Source of the DNA: Gemmatimonadaceae bacterium
GTDB taxonomy: Bacteria; Gemmatimonadota; Gemmatimonadetes; Gemmatimonadales; Gemmatimonadaceae
DNA length: 64,000 nt
Reading direction: 5' to 3'
Assembly: GCA_019637445.1 (NCBI GenBank)
Contig: JAHBVS010000001.1
Span: 372,001 to 436,000, forward strand
Shown: one piece after another, positions 30,101 through 37,780 of the stretch
Layout of the letters: the number at the start of each line of letters is the position of its first letter
Position numbering within the stretch: the stretch's first letter is position 1
The notes under the pieces: generated by a model
Database searches by the model: none
The model's input: the letters and a program-made list of their open reading frames with translations, nothing else
Told to the model about the DNA's origin: nothing
Program-made: the position numbers and the translations under genes

Positions 30101-30529
30101 CCGCGAATCCCGCAGGCCCATATGCGTCCACGTCGCACCGCCGTCGGTGGACTTCCACACGCCGCCGCCCCAGCTCGTGGATTGCCGGTTGTTTGACTCG
30201 CCGCCGCCCGCCCAGACGAGGTTTGGATCCTGCTGCGAGACCGTCACATCGCCGAAGGACAGTAGGCCTTCGTGCTGCAGCATCGGCGTCCAGGTCACGC
30301 CATTCGAGGTCGTCTTCCACACGCCGCCGTGAGCCGTGGCGACAAACCAGATGGCCGGGTCCTTCTCATAGACCGCAACGTCGGCGATGCGGCCGGACAT
30401 CGTGGCAGGGCCGATGGAGCGGAAGTGCAACGCATCGAAGGGATCGGCGGGCGCCGCGCGTCCCTGCGCCAGCGCGCCGGGCGCGACGAGGGCCAGGACA
30501 AGGGCGCCACCAAGGGCGGTGCGAATCAC
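27149..30529 (-). CDS. Large secreted BNR/sortilin-type beta-propeller protein with Gly-rich linkers
   Basis: A 1126-aa exported protein. A signal peptide (about residues 1-21, ending GALAQ) precedes an N-terminal region of roughly 800 residues full of BNR/Asp-box repeats (KSTDGGATWT, RTTDGGATWS, KSADRGLTWT, VTRDGGKTW and others). This matches the VPS10/sortilin-like glycosyl-hydrolase-related propellers that occur in many copies in Gemmatimonadota and Bacteroidota. The C-terminal part contains three poly-Gly/Phe stretches (about residues 860-880, 908-922 and 1037-1057) between beta-rich segments. The start is GTG at 30529 with GGAG 8 nt upstream. Function is unknown; surface protein or polymer binding is a guess. 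Confidence 0.8.
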   Translation of the reverse strand: MIRTALGGALVLALVAPGALAQGRAAPADPFDALHFRSIGPATMSGRIADVAVYEKDPAIWFVATAHGGVWKTTSNGVTWTPMLQHEGLLSFGDVTVSQQDPNLVWAGGGESNNRQSTSWGGGVWKSTDGGATWTHMGLRDSRHIHRIVIDPRDNNVVHVAATGALFGPGGERGVYRTTDGGATWSRVLAGDEDTGANDIVQSQQNPDVLFASLYQRRRSACCMNGGGEGSALYKSADRGLTWTKVGGGYPTGLLGRIAVDVSRSDGNVVYSLVEGPTVAQGPGQAGAQAAQAAEEGEEREMQGAARGPQGLWRSNDAGATWTKVNGVNPRPMYFSKVLVDPTTPETVYYGGVGLHMTVDGGKSVETDAALATHDDIHALWVNPSNPRHVIIGNDGGLAASYDQARSWQFIPNLPVGLFYHVSFDMSVPFNVCGGMQDNYNWCGPSRSRFTRGIQNHDWFQILGGDGFHAIPDRSDARIVYTESQNGNMIRRNVVTGESKSIRPTPLNVTPAPDSGESFRFQWDAPMMLSSHDPGLLIVAANRVFTSRDRGDSWAMISPDLTTNASRDSIRTMGVLGKDIEIARHDGVSMWPAIVTLGESPAQAGVLWTGSDDGLVQVTRDGGKTWTNVTGNIPGLPAMAYIGDVVPSAAAAGRAYVVVPNYRQNDYRPYLWVTEDFGATFTRLQEGLSGQVLRTLTEDPKNPDVLYLGTETGLFVSLDRGKQWKRLGKNLPTVRVDEIAVHPRDNAMLVASHGRAIWVLDDLAPIQEFAAAQAATTVATLFTPAPALEWKYKDDRNDEFWGHQWFSGENPPADAVLQYHLGADIDSLSLRILQGRRVVRELSVPASKRRAGIQTVCWDMRLAPVAGGGGGGGFGGGFGGGQNAARPIDGVRAPIPDPGYMARNICATQGGGGGGGGFGGGANAGPYVAPGTYTVALVSKGKVIDSKPLVIVMDPEVRLTGKERQAYDRLASDLHEKHVAAAAVVARLNTLRMQIAQVDAKIDSVTGVSRGDRQRYDAVKQDYESLRASFGLPIPGVAAGGGGGGGGGGGGGFGGGFGNPANVYARFTGLKSGVVNLWETPSAATVAQLRAAERALDRALRDANGLLDRAVRAGRGLRGQGLTLNP

Positions 30530-30644
30530 GGCGGGTTCTCCAGCCTAAGGGGTGAGCCAAGCGGTGTCGGGCGCCAAATGTACGCGCGACGGGCGTCAGC
30601 CGCTGTGTGCTCCGCGCGGGACGGTCAGCGCCGCCAGCGCTTCT

Positions 30645-31673
30645 TCATCGCGTCGCTGGGGGAGCGCTCGCGTCTCGCAGGCCGCCGAGCCAGCGCTCGA
30701 TCGCCGCGAGCACCGGTTCGGCGATCGGCGCCGTCCCTTGCCGACGCCGCGCGTCCGCCGGGTCCGCGAAGTCGTGGCTGAGCCCCGGGAACAGCTGCAG
30801 CGTCACCGCCGCGTTCCCCGCACCACGCATCGCCTCCGCGAGTTCGTACGACTGCTCGAAGAGCACGGCGTCGTCGCGCTCGCCCTGCAGCAGCAACACG
30901 GGCACGCGGATCTCGCGGAACGACGGCAGCGGATCGTAGTCGAGGAAGAACGGATACCAGGCCTCGTGCTCGAGCCGGTCCCGCAGGTCGCGCAGCATCC
31001 GCGCCTCGATCAGGTCCGCGCTCGTGTACGAGACGGCCTGTCGTTCACGCTCGGCGGCAAGGCGCACCTGGTAGCCCATGATGCGTCGGCCGTTCCATGC
31101 GGGCGCGGCCAGGGCAATAACCCCGGCCACGCGCGGTTCGGTCGCCGCCACCCGGGCGGCGATGGCCCCGCCTTCGCTGTGTCCGAGCAGGATGACTGGA
31201 CGCGCGGCAAAGTCTGGGAGCGCGGCAATCGACGCCACAATTGCCGCGACGTCAGTCGCCAAGCTGGCGGTGGTGGCTTGCACGGCATAGTCACCCGTGG
31301 AGCGACCGGTGCCGACTTCGTCGAAGCGCGCGACCGCAAAGCCGGACGCGGTGAGCCGCGCGACGATGTCTCGAAACGCGTGGTTGTCTCCGCCCGGCCC
31401 GCGCGCCGTGTAGCCGTCGCGATCGTTCGGTCCGGCGCCAGCGATGAGCACGACGACCGCTGCTGGGGTGATGTGCGCCGGACGCTCGACGACGACGGCG
31501 AGTTGGTGGCCGAGCGGGGAGGCCACACGGAAGTCGGCCGCCACCGCACGGCCCTGCGCGACGACAGGCTGCGCGACGGTCGCGCACGATGCTGCCACGA
31601 GGAGGGCCTCGGAAACCGCGGCGCGGGGCCCGCGAAGGACCCGGCGCAGGTAGCCGCGACCTGTCAGTCGCAA
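30645..31673 (-). CDS. Exported alpha/beta hydrolase
   Basis: A hydrolase of about 342 aa with the fold's full triad: nucleophile Ser in LLGHSEGGAIA, Asp in LQGERDDAVLF and His in GLSHDFAD. The GAGPNDRDGY oxyanion loop and the dienelactone-hydrolase-like RFDEVGTGRSTG segment suggest an esterase or peptidase-like acyl hydrolase. The start is uncertain. The frame is open to 31772, but that would overlap the upstream gene by 109 bases. A TTG at 31673 overlaps the upstream stop by 10 bases, follows a weak AGG, and gives a plausible export signal (AVSEALLVAASCATVAQP). No in-frame ATG precedes the fold. Confidence 0.75.
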   Translation of the reverse strand: MRLTGRGYLRRVLRGPRAAVSEALLVAASCATVAQPVVAQGRAVAADFRVASPLGHQLAVVVERPAHITPAAVVVLIAGAGPNDRDGYTARGPGGDNHAFRDIVARLTASGFAVARFDEVGTGRSTGDYAVQATTASLATDVAAIVASIAALPDFAARPVILLGHSEGGAIAARVAATEPRVAGVIALAAPAWNGRRIMGYQVRLAAERERQAVSYTSADLIEARMLRDLRDRLEHEAWYPFFLDYDPLPSFREIRVPVLLLQGERDDAVLFEQSYELAEAMRGAGNAAVTLQLFPGLSHDFADPADARRRQGTAPIAEPVLAAIERWLGGLRDASAPPATR

Positions 31674-32065
31674 CCGACCTGGCCCCGAAGGGTCGCGGGT
31701 GCGACGGGATCGAGGCCCACATAGATGGCGCAGCGACGCGTGGTTCCGGCGTGTGTGGCGACGGCGCTCCACGTGCTATCTCCCGCGTCGCCCAGCGTCA
31801 GGGTGACACCGGCGGAACCGCGGAAGGCAGCTCCGAGATCTGCCAACGATGCCGCGAACATCGGCGGATCCTGATCCGACTGATACGCCGTCTGAGCGGT
31901 GACGAGGTTCCGCAGGTCGCCGCGCATCGTTACGACGTAGGCGCGCTCCTTGGAGCCTGCGAATTTGGAGATCGCGATTGCCGCCAACACGCCAAGAACG
32001 ATGATGACCACCAACAGTTCGACCATCGTGAATCCTGCACTGCGACGCGATTCGCGCTCCTGCAC
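31664..32065 (-). other. Possible internal start: stand-alone prepilin inside the TPR fusion
   Basis: GTG at 32065 is in frame with the fusion and has GGAG 6 nt upstream. Translation from it gives a 133-aa prepilin with an 11-residue basic leader ending in Gly, cleavage before Phe, Glu at +5 and a hydrophobic alpha-1 helix, the normal size for a minor pilin or pseudopilin. The C-terminal Cys pair (Cys617 and Cys638 in fusion numbering) could form the usual pilin disulfide loop. Confidence 0.5.
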
Positions 32066-33583
32066 GTGGGTCTCCGAGGTTTGGGATGCGGGCCGGTCCG
32101 AGGGTTCGGGAGCCGAAACGCTCGGCTCCCAATCTGCACCGTAGAGCTCGGGACCGCAGGTGGAGCAGATGGCGTGGCTGAAGACCGCCTCCGTGTGGCT
32201 CGAGATGTAGTGTTCGACGGCGTTCCAATAGCCTTGGTCGTCCCGCACCCGCTTGCAGTGCGCGCAGATCGGGATGAACCCCGACAGCGTACGCACCTCG
32301 GCCATCGCCGCCGTAAGGTCCTGGTTCGCCTGCCGCAATTCGCCGTTCGTCGCGGCCAGCAGGCGCTCGCGCTCCACGCCCTGTCGATTGAACCGCCACA
32401 GCACCAGGGCGAGCACGCCACCGAGCAACACCAGGGCGGCCGCGAGCACCACAATGATGCGCTGTCGCGCGATGACCGCGCGCTGCGTGCGGTCCTGTTC
32501 AACCAGTGCCCCGTACTCGCGGCGCTGGCGCTCCGCCTGCGCCTCCAGTTCCATCCCCGCGATGCGCTGCGCAATGCGGCGGTCGAAGATCGAATCGCGC
32601 AGCGCATTGTGCTCCCGCAGCGTGCGCAGCGCGGCGCGGGCGTCACCGGAGGCCTCATACGACTGTGCGAGTCCGGCGAGGGCCTCCACGGTGAGTGGCC
32701 GCTGATTGATGTCGCGACCGAGGCGCGCGGCGGCCGTGAAGGCGCTGCGTGCCTCTGCCACGCGGCCTGCGGCCAGGTAGGCCGCGCCCAGCCCAAGCTG
32801 CGCCTCGATCCGGCCGCGGAAGGTACCACCGCGTTCGGCCGCCGTGAGCACGGCGCGGAGACGCGTGAGCGCGGCTTCGGTGTTGCCCTGCCGCACATCC
32901 AGACGCGCCAGCGGCAGTGAGACGAAGGACCACGCGCTGGAGGAGTCAGCGGGCGTCAGGCGCGGTTGGTGCGACAGATACGCCTGCCACGAACGCTGAA
33001 GCAGTGCGCGTGCGCTGTCCGCACTTCCCATATCCAGATAGACGACCCCGAGCGCGTGCAGACCGTAGCCGCGCACGATGCCATCATCGGTGCGCTCCGC
33101 GGCCGCGACTGCCTCACGCAACACGGACAGGGCACGCTCATACTGCCCCCAGTCGTGGTACGTCTTGCCGATGTTGGTGAGGTTCACGGCCTCGCCGCGC
33201 CGGTCGCCGATCGCTCGGCGGATGCTCAGCGACCGCAGGAAGTTGGCGAGCGCCGGTTCGTAGTTGCCGGCCTGGTAGTGGGTGGCACCGAGTGTGTTGT
33301 AGATACGGCCGAGCTGCACCGTGTCCCGCCGCGCCTCCTGGATGGACTCTGCCTGCAGCAGGTGGACCAGAGCGCTGTCGTAGCGGTCGTCCTGCCAATG
33401 CACGAGGGCCAGCGCGCGGTGCGCATCGGCCAGCCGCGCCGAGTCGCGAGCCTGAGTCGCCGTGGCGACCAGCCGACGATACGTCTCCAGCGAGTCAAGG
33501 GACGGCGACTGGGCAGCAAGGCCCGAGGCGCAGGCCAGCGCCGCGGCAATGCCGACGCGCGCGAAGGCGGCGATGCCCGTCAC
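31664..33583 (-). CDS. TPR sensor-like protein fused in frame to a type IV pilin-like domain
   Basis: A 639-aa composite. Residues 1-25 are a signal peptide. Residues about 30-350 are tetratricopeptide repeats (Leu/Ala-rich 34-residue units such as GRIYNTLGATHYQAGNYEPA). 350-425 is coiled-coil-like around one transmembrane helix (376-396). Residues 436-481 hold a paired CxxC module (Cys440/443, Cys473/476, with GYWNAVEHYI), known at the ends of bacterial TPR/PAS signalling proteins. After a Ser/Pro-rich linker comes a complete prepilin motif: RRSAG then FTMVELL (Phe518, Glu522) with a hydrophobic helix and a globular tail to 639. No stop separates the two halves. The start is GTG at 33583. 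Whether it is one polypeptide or two products is open. Confidence 0.8.
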   Translation of the reverse strand: MTGIAAFARVGIAAALACASGLAAQSPSLDSLETYRRLVATATQARDSARLADAHRALALVHWQDDRYDSALVHLLQAESIQEARRDTVQLGRIYNTLGATHYQAGNYEPALANFLRSLSIRRAIGDRRGEAVNLTNIGKTYHDWGQYERALSVLREAVAAAERTDDGIVRGYGLHALGVVYLDMGSADSARALLQRSWQAYLSHQPRLTPADSSSAWSFVSLPLARLDVRQGNTEAALTRLRAVLTAAERGGTFRGRIEAQLGLGAAYLAAGRVAEARSAFTAAARLGRDINQRPLTVEALAGLAQSYEASGDARAALRTLREHNALRDSIFDRRIAQRIAGMELEAQAERQRREYGALVEQDRTQRAVIARQRIIVVLAAALVLLGGVLALVLWRFNRQGVERERLLAATNGELRQANQDLTAAMAEVRTLSGFIPICAHCKRVRDDQGYWNAVEHYISSHTEAVFSHAICSTCGPELYGADWEPSVSAPEPSDRPASQTSETHVQERESRRSAGFTMVELLVVIIVLGVLAAIAISKFAGSKERAYVVTMRGDLRNLVTAQTAYQSDQDPPMFAASLADLGAAFRGSAGVTLTLGDAGDSTWSAVATHAGTTRRCAIYVGLDPVAPATLRGQVGCD

Positions 33584-33601
33584 CGACCCTCCGCGACGCG
33601 C

Positions 33602-33982
33602 CTAGCGCCGCACCCGCTGGCCGGTGAGCTGCGCGCTGCCCATCCCACCAAAGTCGACGATGCCGTTCAGGCTGTCCGGCGTGACGATGCGGGCGATGTA
33701 CGTCAGCACCACGCCTTCCCCGCCCATCGAGGACGAAAGGACGAAGCGCAGGGTATCGCGCTCCACCGTCCCGCGCAGCGTCCGGCTGCCCATCGCATTC
33801 GAGGTGTAGGTGCCGTGCACCGAGTCGCCCGTCTGTGTGAGGTCCACCGTCGGGTAGCCGGTACCATTCTCGGTGACCACAGCGAGGGTCCAGCGGCCCG
33901 TGAGATCATGCGTGGCGACGCCGGCGGCAACGGCCGCGATGGAAAATGCGGCAAGGACGGCGATCGAGCGGAAACGCGACAT
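33602..33982 (-). CDS. Small secreted protein of unknown function
   Basis: A 126-aa exported protein: signal peptide over residues 1-24 (ending VAAGVA), then a single beta-rich domain with GRWTLAVVTENGTGYPTV, DSVHGTYTSNAMGSRTLRGTVERDTLRF and a C-terminal LNGIVDFGGMGSAQLTGQR. Alternating strands ending in G-T/R turns resemble the lipocalin-like or calycin-like sheets annotated in secreted hypothetical proteins. I do not recognise a named family. The ATG at 33982 has GGAG 8 nt upstream. It sits 13 bases after the flavin reductase stop on the same strand, so cotranscription is likely. Confidence 0.7.
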   Translation of the reverse strand: MSRFRSIAVLAAFSIAAVAAGVATHDLTGRWTLAVVTENGTGYPTVDLTQTGDSVHGTYTSNAMGSRTLRGTVERDTLRFVLSSSMGGEGVVLTYIARIVTPDSLNGIVDFGGMGSAQLTGQRVRR

Positions 33983-33995
33983 GTCGAAAGCTCCG

Positions 33996-34619
33996 TTAGC
34001 GCTCGAGCGTGGGCCGCACGAGACGGAAAATGGAATCGGACGTGACGGACGACCACTCATCGCGGCCCAGGCGAGCCGCAGGCTCGATGCGCGCGGTGTC
34101 GGGGCGCCCGTCTTCCGCGAGATACTCGTCACGGATATGCACGAATAATACCTCGGCGATCACCCAAGTGCCGTGGAGGGGGCCGCTGCCCTGCGGCACC
34201 AGCTGCACGACCCGGCACTCCAGCGCGGCGGGTGCCTCGGCTACCCGCGGTGGCCGCACCCGCGTCGAGGGCAGGCGCGTGAAGCCCGTGATGTCGAATT
34301 CATCGACATCCGGCGGATACGGTGCCGAGGCCTGGTTCACCCGCTCGGCCATCTCGCGCGACACGATGTTGACGACGAACTCCCCGTGCTCCCGCAGGTT
34401 GCGCAGCGTGTCCTTGGGGTTTCCGTCGCGGTCTGCCGTCGGGCAGAAGGCCAGGCCCTGCGGGTTCTGCCCCCCCATCGCGAAGAAGCTGAATGGCGCG
34501 AGGTTGCCCTGGCCGGCCGCGCTGAGCGTGCTGACGAAGGCGATCGGGCGCGGCGCAATCAGCGGCGTGAGCAGCGCGTGCCGTTCGTGCGGCTTGAGGT
34601 CTGCGAGGTCGCGGTGCAT
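33996..34619 (-). CDS. Flavin reductase-like FMN-binding protein
   Basis: A 207-aa protein of the flavin reductase/DIM6-NTAB family (split beta-barrel). The family's N-terminal run is clear: LTPLIAPRPIAFVSTLSAAG, then NLAPFSFFAMGGQNPQ (residues about 16-52), which binds FMN, followed by KDTLRNLREHGEFVVNIV. Members reduce free flavin with NAD(P)H or act as flavin-dependent oxidoreductases; the substrate is not evident. The ATG at 34619 is fixed by TAGTCT 7 nt upstream, although the frame remains open to 34937 into the divergent barrel gene. A 126-aa secreted protein follows on the same strand. Confidence 0.85.
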   Translation of the reverse strand: MHRDLADLKPHERHALLTPLIAPRPIAFVSTLSAAGQGNLAPFSFFAMGGQNPQGLAFCPTADRDGNPKDTLRNLREHGEFVVNIVSREMAERVNQASAPYPPDVDEFDITGFTRLPSTRVRPPRVAEAPAALECRVVQLVPQGSGPLHGTWVIAEVLFVHIRDEYLAEDGRPDTARIEPAARLGRDEWSSVTSDSIFRLVRPTLER

Positions 34620-34626
34620 AGTGCCA

Positions 34627-34632
34627 AGACTA
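34627..34632 (-). promoter_or_regulatory. -10 box of leaderless flavin reductase gene
   Basis: TAGTCT on the minus strand, 7 nt before the ATG at 34619; no Shine-Dalgarno sequence. Confidence 0.4.
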
Positions 34633-34677
34633 ACGCGCGGCACGAGGCGGCGCGTCGCACCCACCAACCCGAGGTGG

Positions 34678-35253
34678 ATGATGCAGCGTCGATGGCTGCG
34701 TACGACAATGGTTCTCCTGGCGGCGGCGCTCCTGCCGACGGCCGCAGCGGCCCAGACCGAGATGACGGCGGAAGGCCACGGCATGCTGCTGTACACGCAT
34801 GCGCTGACGCTCGAGTACGACGGCAACAGCCAGACCGGCGGCGCGTTCTCGGTCGCGGGCGACATCGCCCTGCGCGGTCGCTTCGTGGGACGCGCGCAGT
34901 TGGACATCCTGAACCCGGGTTCCCTCTCCGGCGACAACGCCGAGAACGTGCAGAGCGGGCTCGCGTTCGTGGGCTCGCTCGGCTATCGCTGGCAGCCTGC
35001 GGGGCCGTCGCGCTACAGCGTCGATATCCTCGGGCACGCCGGCTACTCCCAGGTGACCTACGCCACCACCGGCACCACCGAGTTCACCGATGCCAGCCCG
35101 CAGTTCGGCTTTGGTGTCGCCCCGCACGTGAACTTCACCGATCGGCTGGCGGTCAGCTTTCAGTTCCGCTTCCTGCGGGGCGCCGATGTCGGCGAGGGTA
35201 CGGCCATCAACCGCACCGACATCGGCTTTGGCGGACGCCTGACGCTGTTCTAG
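34678..35253 (+). CDS. Small outer-membrane beta-barrel protein
   Basis: A 191-aa exported protein. The signal peptide (residues 1-26, AAAAQT cleavage region) is followed by alternating strands typical of an 8-stranded OmpA/OmpW-like barrel: MLLYTHALTLEYDG, GAFSVAGDIALRGRF, LAFVGSLGYRWQ, FGFGVAPHVNF and LAVSFQFRFLRG. It ends in Phe (TLF), the C-terminal signature recognised by the BAM assembly machinery. Two ATGs (34678 and 34681) follow a GAGGTGG ribosome site. It ends 10 bases before the convergent hmgA stop. Specific role unknown. Confidence 0.75.
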   Translation: MMQRRWLRTTMVLLAAALLPTAAAAQTEMTAEGHGMLLYTHALTLEYDGNSQTGGAFSVAGDIALRGRFVGRAQLDILNPGSLSGDNAENVQSGLAFVGSLGYRWQPAGPSRYSVDILGHAGYSQVTYATTGTTEFTDASPQFGFGVAPHVNFTDRLAVSFQFRFLRGADVGEGTAINRTDIGFGGRLTLF

Positions 35254-35263
35254 GCGAGGCGGC

Positions 35264-36448
35264 TTACGAGGTCGGTGGGGAGAACCCTTCGCCGCCGGTC
35301 TCCAGCCAGCTGTACTGGTACTTCGGATCCTCGTAGGGCAGGATTGCCTTCGCCACGCGCAGCGGGCGGAAGGAATCCATCATCACCGCGAGCTCGTTCG
35401 TGTGCGTCTGCCCGATGCTGGCCTCGTAACGCCCCGGATGCGGCCCGTGGGGAATGCCGTCCGGATGGTGCGTGATGCTCCCGTACTCGATGCCCTTGCG
35501 GCTCATGAACTCGCTCGAGGCATAGAAGAGCACCTCGTCCGAATCCACGTTGCTGTGGTTGTACGGCGCGGGGATGGCTTCCGGGTGGAAGTCATACGGC
35601 CGCGGACAGAACGAGCAGATCACGAAGCCGTCGCCCTGGAAGGTCTGGTGCACCGGCGGCGGCTGGTGGACCTTGCCGACGATGGGCTCGAAGTCGTGGA
35701 TGTTGAATGCCCAGGGATAGAACTGGCCATCCCAGCCGATCACATCCAACGGATGGTGGTCGAGCACGAATTCATTGAGCCCGTCGTACTGCTTGATGAT
35801 GAGCTTGAAGTCGCCCTTTTCATCGTGCGTCTTGAGCTCGCGCGGCACGCGGATGTCGCGCTCGCTGTAGGGCGCGCCCTCGACGTGCTGCCCCACCGCG
35901 TTGAGATAGCGCGACGGCGGCCGGATATGGCCGCGGCTCTCCATCACCAGCAGCTTGGCCGGCTTGGTGAAGCGGTAGCGATGCAGGATGTGGCGATGGA
36001 TGACGAGGTAGTCACCAGGCTTGATCGGCAGGTCGCCGTACTGCGTCTCCAGCGTGCCTTCGCCTTCGGCGACGTACACCACCTCGTCGCCCTGCGCGTT
36101 GCGATAGAAATGTTCGTCCTGCTGGTCGGGCGCCGCGTACAGCATCGCGATGTCCGCGTTGAACAGGATCGGCGTGCGGTCCAGCGTCGGGCTGCCGCCG
36201 CGGGCGATCGGCGCCGTCTTGAAGTGCCGATGCCGTAGCGTCTTGTCCTCGTCCGCCACGTACGGCGTCTCGCGGAGGCGCCGCACCGCCTTCACCGTGG
36301 TCGGCGGATACAGGTGGTAGAGCAGCGCCGCAGGCCCGGTGAAGCCCTCGATGCCCACGAGCTGCTCGTTGTAGAGCCCACCGTCCGGCTTGCGGAACGC
36401 GATATGCCGCTTGCGCGGGATCTCGCCCAGCGTGTGGTAGAAGGGCAT
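35264..36448 (-). CDS. hmgA: Homogentisate 1,2-dioxygenase
   Basis: A 394-aa non-haem iron dioxygenase that opens the aromatic ring of homogentisate to maleylacetoacetate in tyrosine breakdown. The cupin-like C-terminal half carries the expected iron ligands: a His in APYNHSNVDSDEVLFY with the nearby Glu, and a His in the HHPDGIPHGPHPG block. GWDGQFYPWAFNIHDFEP and EFMSRKGIEYGSITHHP are further family segments. It is slightly shorter than the human enzyme, as is usual for this bacterial type. Its ATG overlaps the hpd stop by one base (TAATG), so hpd and hmgA are coupled. Confidence 0.93.
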   Translation of the reverse strand: MPFYHTLGEIPRKRHIAFRKPDGGLYNEQLVGIEGFTGPAALLYHLYPPTTVKAVRRLRETPYVADEDKTLRHRHFKTAPIARGGSPTLDRTPILFNADIAMLYAAPDQQDEHFYRNAQGDEVVYVAEGEGTLETQYGDLPIKPGDYLVIHRHILHRYRFTKPAKLLVMESRGHIRPPSRYLNAVGQHVEGAPYSERDIRVPRELKTHDEKGDFKLIIKQYDGLNEFVLDHHPLDVIGWDGQFYPWAFNIHDFEPIVGKVHQPPPVHQTFQGDGFVICSFCPRPYDFHPEAIPAPYNHSNVDSDEVLFYASSEFMSRKGIEYGSITHHPDGIPHGPHPGRYEASIGQTHTNELAVMMDSFRPLRVAKAILPYEDPKYQYSWLETGGEGFSPPTS

Positions 36449-37572
36449 TACAGGTTGCCCCGGCGTTCCTGTTCGCGCTCGATGCTCTCGAACAACGCCT
36501 TGAAGTTCCCTGCCCCGAAGCTCTTGGCGCCCTTCCGCTGGATGATCTCGAAGAACAGCGTCGGGCGGTCCTGCACCGGCTTCGTGAAGATCTGCAGCAG
36601 GTAGCCTTCGTCGTCGCGGTCCACGAGGATGCCCAGCTCGGCCAGCGGCGCGATGTCCTCGTCGATCTTGCCGACGCGGTCGAGCACCGTCTCGTAGTAG
36701 GTGCGCGGGATCGACAGGAACTCGACGCCACGGGACTTGAGTGCGCGCACGGTCTTGATGATGTCGTCCGTCGCCACAGCGATGTGCTGCACGCCGGGCC
36801 CTCGGTAGAAGTCCAGGTACTCCTCGATCTGCGACTTCTTCTTGCCCTGCGCCGGCTCGTTGATGGGGAACTTGATGCGGCCGTTCCCGTTGGACATCAC
36901 CTTCGACATCAGGGCCGAGTACTCGGTGCTGATGGTCTTGTCATCGAAGGAGAGCAGGTTGTAGAAGCCGAGCACGTCGGAGTAGAACTGCACCCAGTGG
37001 TTCATCTTGCCGAGCTCGACGTTGCCGACGCAGTGGTCCACGTACTTGAGTCCGACTGACTCCGGCTGGAACGGCGACTCCGCGGCGACGAAGCCGGGCA
37101 TGAACAGGCCCTTGTAGTTCCGCCGCTCGACGATGCTGTGGATGGTGTCGCCGTAGGTGCGGATGCCGGCGATGACAATCTCGCCGTGCTCGTCCTTGAG
37201 CACCGTCGGCTCCTGTGCGCTCTTGGCGCCGCGCTCGAGGGCCTTGGCGTAGGCGTCGCGGCAGTCGTCCACCCAGAAGGCCAGGTCGCGCACGCCGTCA
37301 CCGTGCTTGGCGATGTGTGCGGCAATCTCGCCCTCGGGACCCATCGGCGTCGTGAGGATGAGCCGGATCTTATCCTGCTCGAGCAGGTAACTGGCGCGGT
37401 CACGCACGCCCGTCTCGGGGCCGCGGTAGGCCACCAGCTTGAAGCCGAAGGCGGCGCGGTAGAAGAGCTGCGACTGCTTGGCGTTGCCGACCCAGAACTC
37501 GATGTAATCGGTGCCGTTGATCGGGAAGGTGTCGTGGGCGGCGCTGGGGGCCGGCTTTGTGGCGGTGGTCAT
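36448..37572 (-). CDS. hpd: 4-hydroxyphenylpyruvate dioxygenase
   Basis: A 374-aa Fe(II) enzyme converting 4-hydroxyphenylpyruvate to homogentisate. Two vicinal-oxygen-chelate domains are visible. Iron ligands are His in [13 protein letters not shown], His in [11 protein letters not shown] and Glu in [11 protein letters not shown]; the C-terminal [17 protein letters not shown] helix is diagnostic. The frame is open to a GTG at 37659, but the ATG at 37572 is preferred because homology starts soon after it and the upstream part is Arg/Ala-rich sequence of intergenic type. It is the first gene of the tyrosine pair. Confidence 0.94.
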   Translation of the reverse strand: MTTATKPAPSAAHDTFPINGTDYIEFWVGNAKQSQLFYRAAFGFKLVAYRGPETGVRDRASYLLEQDKIRLILTTPMGPEGEIAAHIAKHGDGVRDLAFWVDDCRDAYAKALERGAKSAQEPTVLKDEHGEIVIAGIRTYGDTIHSIVERRNYKGLFMPGFVAAESPFQPESVGLKYVDHCVGNVELGKMNHWVQFYSDVLGFYNLLSFDDKTISTEYSALMSKVMSNGNGRIKFPINEPAQGKKKSQIEEYLDFYRGPGVQHIAVATDDIIKTVRALKSRGVEFLSIPRTYYETVLDRVGKIDEDIAPLAELGILVDRDDEGYLLQIFTKPVQDRPTLFFEIIQRKGAKSFGAGNFKALFESIEREQERRGNL

Positions 37573-37580
37573 GGTCGTCA

Positions 37581-37610
37581 GGACGAAGGTGGAAGGACGA
37601 AGGACGGAAG
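37581..37610. repeat. Solo purine-rich arm (GGACGAAGG units) upstream of hpd
   Basis: GGACGAAGG occurs twice and GGACGGAAG once in 30 bp, 9 nt upstream of the hpd ATG (so on the template side of the leader). The 13-mer GACGAAGGACGGA at 37596-37608 is identical to one in the palindrome at 1506-1518 (opposite strand). No complementary arm is present here. Confidence 0.45.
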
Positions 37611-37738
37611 TGAGGCTGCCTTCGTCGGCATCACGCGCCGCGCGCGCCCGTGCGGGCACTGGTCCACCAACGGCCCCACGCGCTGCTCGATTCCCAGGTA
37701 CACAGTGCCATCACGGCCTCCGGTTGCCGGTCTCCTAC

Positions 37739-37744
37739 AATATA
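37739..37744 (-). promoter_or_regulatory. Candidate -10 box for the hpd-hmgA operon
   Basis: TATATT on the minus strand in an otherwise GC-rich 208-bp gap, about 165 nt before the hpd start. No -35 resembling TTGACA lies 16-18 bp upstream. Confidence 0.3.
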
Positions 37745-37780
37745 GAAGGGTCGCGCCAAGCGTCGCGAAGCCGCCCCGCC

